A DNA stretch of 50,712 nt from Crenalkalicoccus roseus (GTDB lineage Bacteria > Pseudomonadota > Alphaproteobacteria > Acetobacterales > Acetobacteraceae). Location: assembly GCF_004761865.1 (NCBI RefSeq), contig NZ_SJDM01000023.1:1-50712 (forward strand), in the 5' to 3' direction. The notes below the pieces were generated by a model. It had not been told where the DNA came from. It searched no databases and saw only the letters and a list, made by a program, of their open reading frames with translations. A program made the translations under genes and the position numbers. Shown piece by piece: positions 48,378 through 50,712 of the stretch; the first letter of the stretch is position 1, and every line of letters starts with the position of its first letter.

Positions 48378-50276
48378 ATGCTCCGCCCGCCGCCGCAGCT
48401 CCGGGTCTCGGAATGGGCCGAGCGGCATCGAATCCTCGGCAGCCGCGCCTCCGCGGAACCCGAGCCGTGGCGGACCAGCCGCACCCCGTACCTGCGGGAG
48501 GTGATGGACGCGCTCTCCGCGGTGCACCCCGCCCGGCGCGTGGTGTTCATGAAGGGCGCCCAGGTCGGCGCCACCGAGGCCGGGAACAACTGGCTCGGCT
48601 ACATCCTGCACCACGTGCCCGCCCCGGTGCTGGCGGTGCAGCCCACGGTCGAGCTCGCGAAGCGCTTCTCGCGCCAGCGAGTCGATCCCTTGCTGGAGGA
48701 GACGCCGGCCCTGAGGGAGCGGGTCGCGCCGGCCCGCGCACGGGACAGCGGCAACACGCTGCTGTCGAAGGAATTCCCCGGCGGCATCCTCGTGCTGACC
48801 GGCGCCAACAGCGCGGTCGGGCTGCGCTCGATGACGGCGCGGTTCCTGTTCCTCGACGAGATCGACGCCTATCCCGGCGACGTCGAGGGCGAGGGCGATC
48901 CGATCGCGCTGGCCGAGGCCCGCGCCCGCACCTTCGGCTGGCGCCGCAAGGCCTTCCTGGTCAGCACGCCCACCATCGCCGGCCGCAGCCGGATCGAGCG
49001 GGAATACGCTGCCTCCGACCAGCGGCGCTATTTTGTGCCGTGCCCGCACTGCGGCGAGATGCAGTGGCTGCGGTTCGAGCGGCTGCGTTGGGAGAAGGGC
49101 GACCCGCGCTCAGCGCGGTACCACTGCGAGGCCTGCGACGAGCCGATCGAGGAGCACCACAAGACGGCCATGCTGGCTGGCGGCGAATGGCGGGCGACCG
49201 CCACCGCCGAGGACCCGCACACGGTCGGCTTCCACATCTCGTCCCTTTATGCCCCGGTCGGCTGGTACTCGTGGGAGCAGGTCGCGCGGGATTGGGAGGC
49301 GGCGCAGGGCTAGCCCGAGGACCTGAAGACCTTCCGGAACACCGTGCTCGGCGAGACCTGGCAGGAGCGGGGCGAGGCGCCGGATTGGGAGCGGCTGGTC
49401 GAGCGGCGCGAGGACTTCCGGATGGGCGTCGTGCCTGCCGGCGCGCTGTGCCTGACCGCGGGCGTGGACGTGCAGGACGACCGCCTCGAGTGCGACGTCT
49501 GGGGCTGGGCGGAGGGGTACACCTCATGGCTGATTGATCACGTCGTCATCGCCGGCAACCCGCGCGAGCGGGAGCCGTGGGACGCGCTCGCCGGGATCCT
49601 GGCACGCGACTGGCCGCGGCACGGTGGTGGTGCGGTACGCATCGCGCGGCTCTGCGTCGACACGGGTGGGCGCGACACCGCGGCGGTCTACGGCCACCTG
49701 CGTCGGCTGCACGACCCGCGCATCGCGCCGACCAAGGGCGTGGACGGCTGGAACCGCGCGCAGCCGGTCCAGGGCCCGACGCCGGTGGATGCGCTGGTCG
49801 ATGGCCGCAAGCTCCGGCGCGGCCTGAAGCTCTGGACGGTGTCGGTCTCGACCTGGAAGGCCGATCTGTACCGCCGCCTCTGGCTCAGCCGCGGTGAGGC
49901 GGAGGACTTCCCATCCGGCTGGGTGCACCTGCCGCAGGGCATCGAGGCCGAGTGGGTGAAGCAGCTGGTCGCCGAGCAGCTGCACACGGTGAAGGACCGC
50001 CGCGGCTTCGCGCGGCAGGAATGGGCGAAGCTGCGCGAGAGGAACGAGGCGCTGGACTGCGCGGTGCTGGCGCGGGCGGCGCTCTGGCTGCTCGGTGCCG
50101 ACCGCTACGGCGAGCGTTTCTGGGCGCAGCTGCGCGAGCAGGTGGCCAACGCTCCGCTGCAAAGGAGCGAGATTCCCACTGGCGGGAATGTCGCTCCGCC
50201 ACCGCCACCGCAGGTCGCGACTGAAAACCACCGCCCGCGCGGCTGGCTCGCGCCGCGCAGCGGCTGGCTGCGCTGA
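48378..50276 (+). pseudogene. GpA-type terminase large subunit interrupted by in-frame TAG
   Basis: A continuous frame of 633 codons apart from one TAG at 49311-49313. The N-terminal ATPase half has VVFMKGAQVGATEAGNNWLG (Walker A-like), ARFLFLDEIDAYPGD (Walker B) and a zinc-type CPHCGEMQW...CEACDEPIEE. After the stop the frame resumes PEDLKTFRNTVLGETWQERG, a conserved GpA segment. The nuclease half follows (LTAGVDVQDDRLECDVWGW, RLCVDTGGRDTAAVYGHLRR, RNEALDCAVLARAALWLLG). Without read-through, only 311 residues with no nuclease are made, and DNA packaging should fail. Start ATG 48378. Confidence 0.85.
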
Positions 50277-50291
50277 AGAGGGAGGACGCGC

Positions 50292-50528
50292 ATGGACCCG
50301 ACCGTCCTCGCCTGGGCGCTGGCGCAGCCCACCGGCAGCCGCGCCGCTGCCCTGGCGTCCGCCTACACGGGCGGCACGACCCGTGTGACCTTCGATGGGC
50401 GGACCGTGGAGTATCGTAGCCTCGACGAGCTCGGCCGCGCGCTCGCCGTGCTGCGCGGCGCGGAGATGACGGCGGCGCGCCGTCCATCCGTGACGCTGGC
50501 CAGCTTCTCCCGCGGGGGAAGCACGTGA
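50292..50528 (+). CDS. gpW-like head-tail joining protein
   Basis: A 78-residue protein. TTRVTFDGRTVEYRSLDELG followed by RALAVLRGAE fits the small gpW-type joining proteins that sit between the large terminase and portal in lambda-like phages. A GAGGGAGGA ribosome site is present. Its stop shares a base with the portal start. Confidence 0.75.
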   Translation: MDPTVLAWALAQPTGSRAAALASAYTGGTTRVTFDGRTVEYRSLDELGRALAVLRGAEMTAARRPSVTLASFSRGGST

Positions 50529-50712
50529 TGGGCCGGCTGCGAGACGCGTGGAACGCGCTGCGCGGCTACGCCGCCGCGCAGGACCACCGCGCCTCCGCCT
50601 GGGCGCCGTCCGGCGGCAGCGCCACGGCCGAGGTCGGCATGGCCGCGGCGACGGTGGCGCGCCGCGCCCGTGACGCCGTCCGCAACGACCCCTACGCCAG
50701 CCGCATCGTCGA
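50528..50712 (+). CDS. Lambda-family phage portal protein, N-terminal part (cut by window edge)
   Basis: The first 61 residues are present. ATAEVGMAAATVARRARDAV then RNDPYASRIV matches the start of lambda B-type portals ('R-x-N-P-YA-x-R-I-V'). Position right after the gpW-like gene supports it. The portal forms the dodecameric DNA gate of the capsid. The gene continues beyond 50712. Confidence 0.82.
   Translation, partial: MGRLRDAWNALRGYAAAQDHRASAWAPSGGSATAEVGMAAATVARRARDAVRNDPYASRIV

Larger units (their letters stand above)
26233..50712. mobile_element. Prophage/integrative element (recombinase, replication, packaging and head genes; right end outside window)
   Basis: From the serine-recombinase operon rightward, gene content is that of a tailed phage: sigma factor, excisionase-like HTH, recombination and replication genes, primase-helicase, DNA methylases, small and large terminase, gpW-like protein and a lambda-type portal. 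Genes mostly abut with 1-4 nt overlaps. No phage repressor or lysis gene is visible. The left limit may be at tRNA-Ser (13109-13199), which would make the defence block cargo of the same element; the right limit lies beyond the window. Several key genes are broken, suggesting decay. Confidence 0.85.

Noticed and set aside
31260-50712. General TAG recoding in the prophage
   Set aside because: TAG ends at least one gene at a natural C-terminus (46196-46198) and no suppressor tRNA is visible in the window.

Overview
The window looks like the chromosome of a GC-rich alphaproteobacterium, most likely an Acetobacteraceae/Roseomonas-type bacterium. The evidence is the alphaproteobacterial flagellar regulator FlbT, a sigma54-type flagellar promoter set, an alphaproteobacterial GAAC-N7-GAAC LexA box, the very GC-rich codon use, and phage gene families typical of Rhodospirillales/Rhodobacterales. 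The genus is inference, not proof.

Layout. (1) 1-8.9 kb is core chromosome: an AbrB-type membrane protein, a FlaG-like gene, and a late flagellar block (leftward flgE-flgK-flgL-flbT-DUF1217; rightward fliK-flgD). sigma54-like -24/-12 elements precede both arms and the FlaG-like gene. (2) 8.9-12.8 kb holds an Lrp/AsnC regulator and the dnaK-dnaJ chaperone pair. (3) 13.1 kb carries a tRNA-Ser(CGA) with its own promoter. Part of its 3' end is repeated 28 bp downstream, which marks a likely integration site. (4) 13.6-26.2 kb is a rightward, horizontally acquired defence-like block. It encodes an SNF2-type helicase with a DUF3883 C-terminus, a phosphoribosyltransferase-like protein, a NADAR domain fused to a DUF1156 DNA methyltransferase, a HEPN-DUF499 ATPase, and an ArdC-like/M78 zinc peptidase. 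The helicase-methylase-ATPase core resembles what I recall being called Hma systems, and the NAD/ribose-type domains embedded in it are the most novel part of the window. (5) 26.2-28.7 kb is a leftward four-gene serine-recombinase/DUF2924 operon in which every junction is a 4-nt ATGA overlap. (6) 28.7-31.1 kb has a promoter overlapped by a LexA box and a palindrome, then two genes of unknown function.

(7) 31.2 kb to the right edge is a tailed-phage prophage. Its early/replication part has a sigma factor, an excisionase-like HTH, many small overlapping genes, a resolvase-like nuclease, a RecA-like ATPase, a DUF669 protein, a Cas4-like nuclease, a second sigma-like factor, a helicase, and a primase with a DUF3987 helicase. 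Two tandem ParB-domain DNA methyltransferases follow, then small genes behind duplicated leaders, and finally the packaging/head start (small terminase, GpA-type large terminase, gpW-like joining protein, lambda-type portal cut by the window edge).

At least three conserved phage genes are broken: the primase by a frameshift, and one methyltransferase and the large terminase by single in-frame TAG codons. A further gene at 28.8 kb has an N-terminal frameshift. The prophage is therefore probably decaying, unless these codons are recoded or are sequence errors. The likely logic is that a recombinase-bearing prophage entered at the tRNA-Ser and that the defence block sits as cargo between the attachment site and the recombinase.
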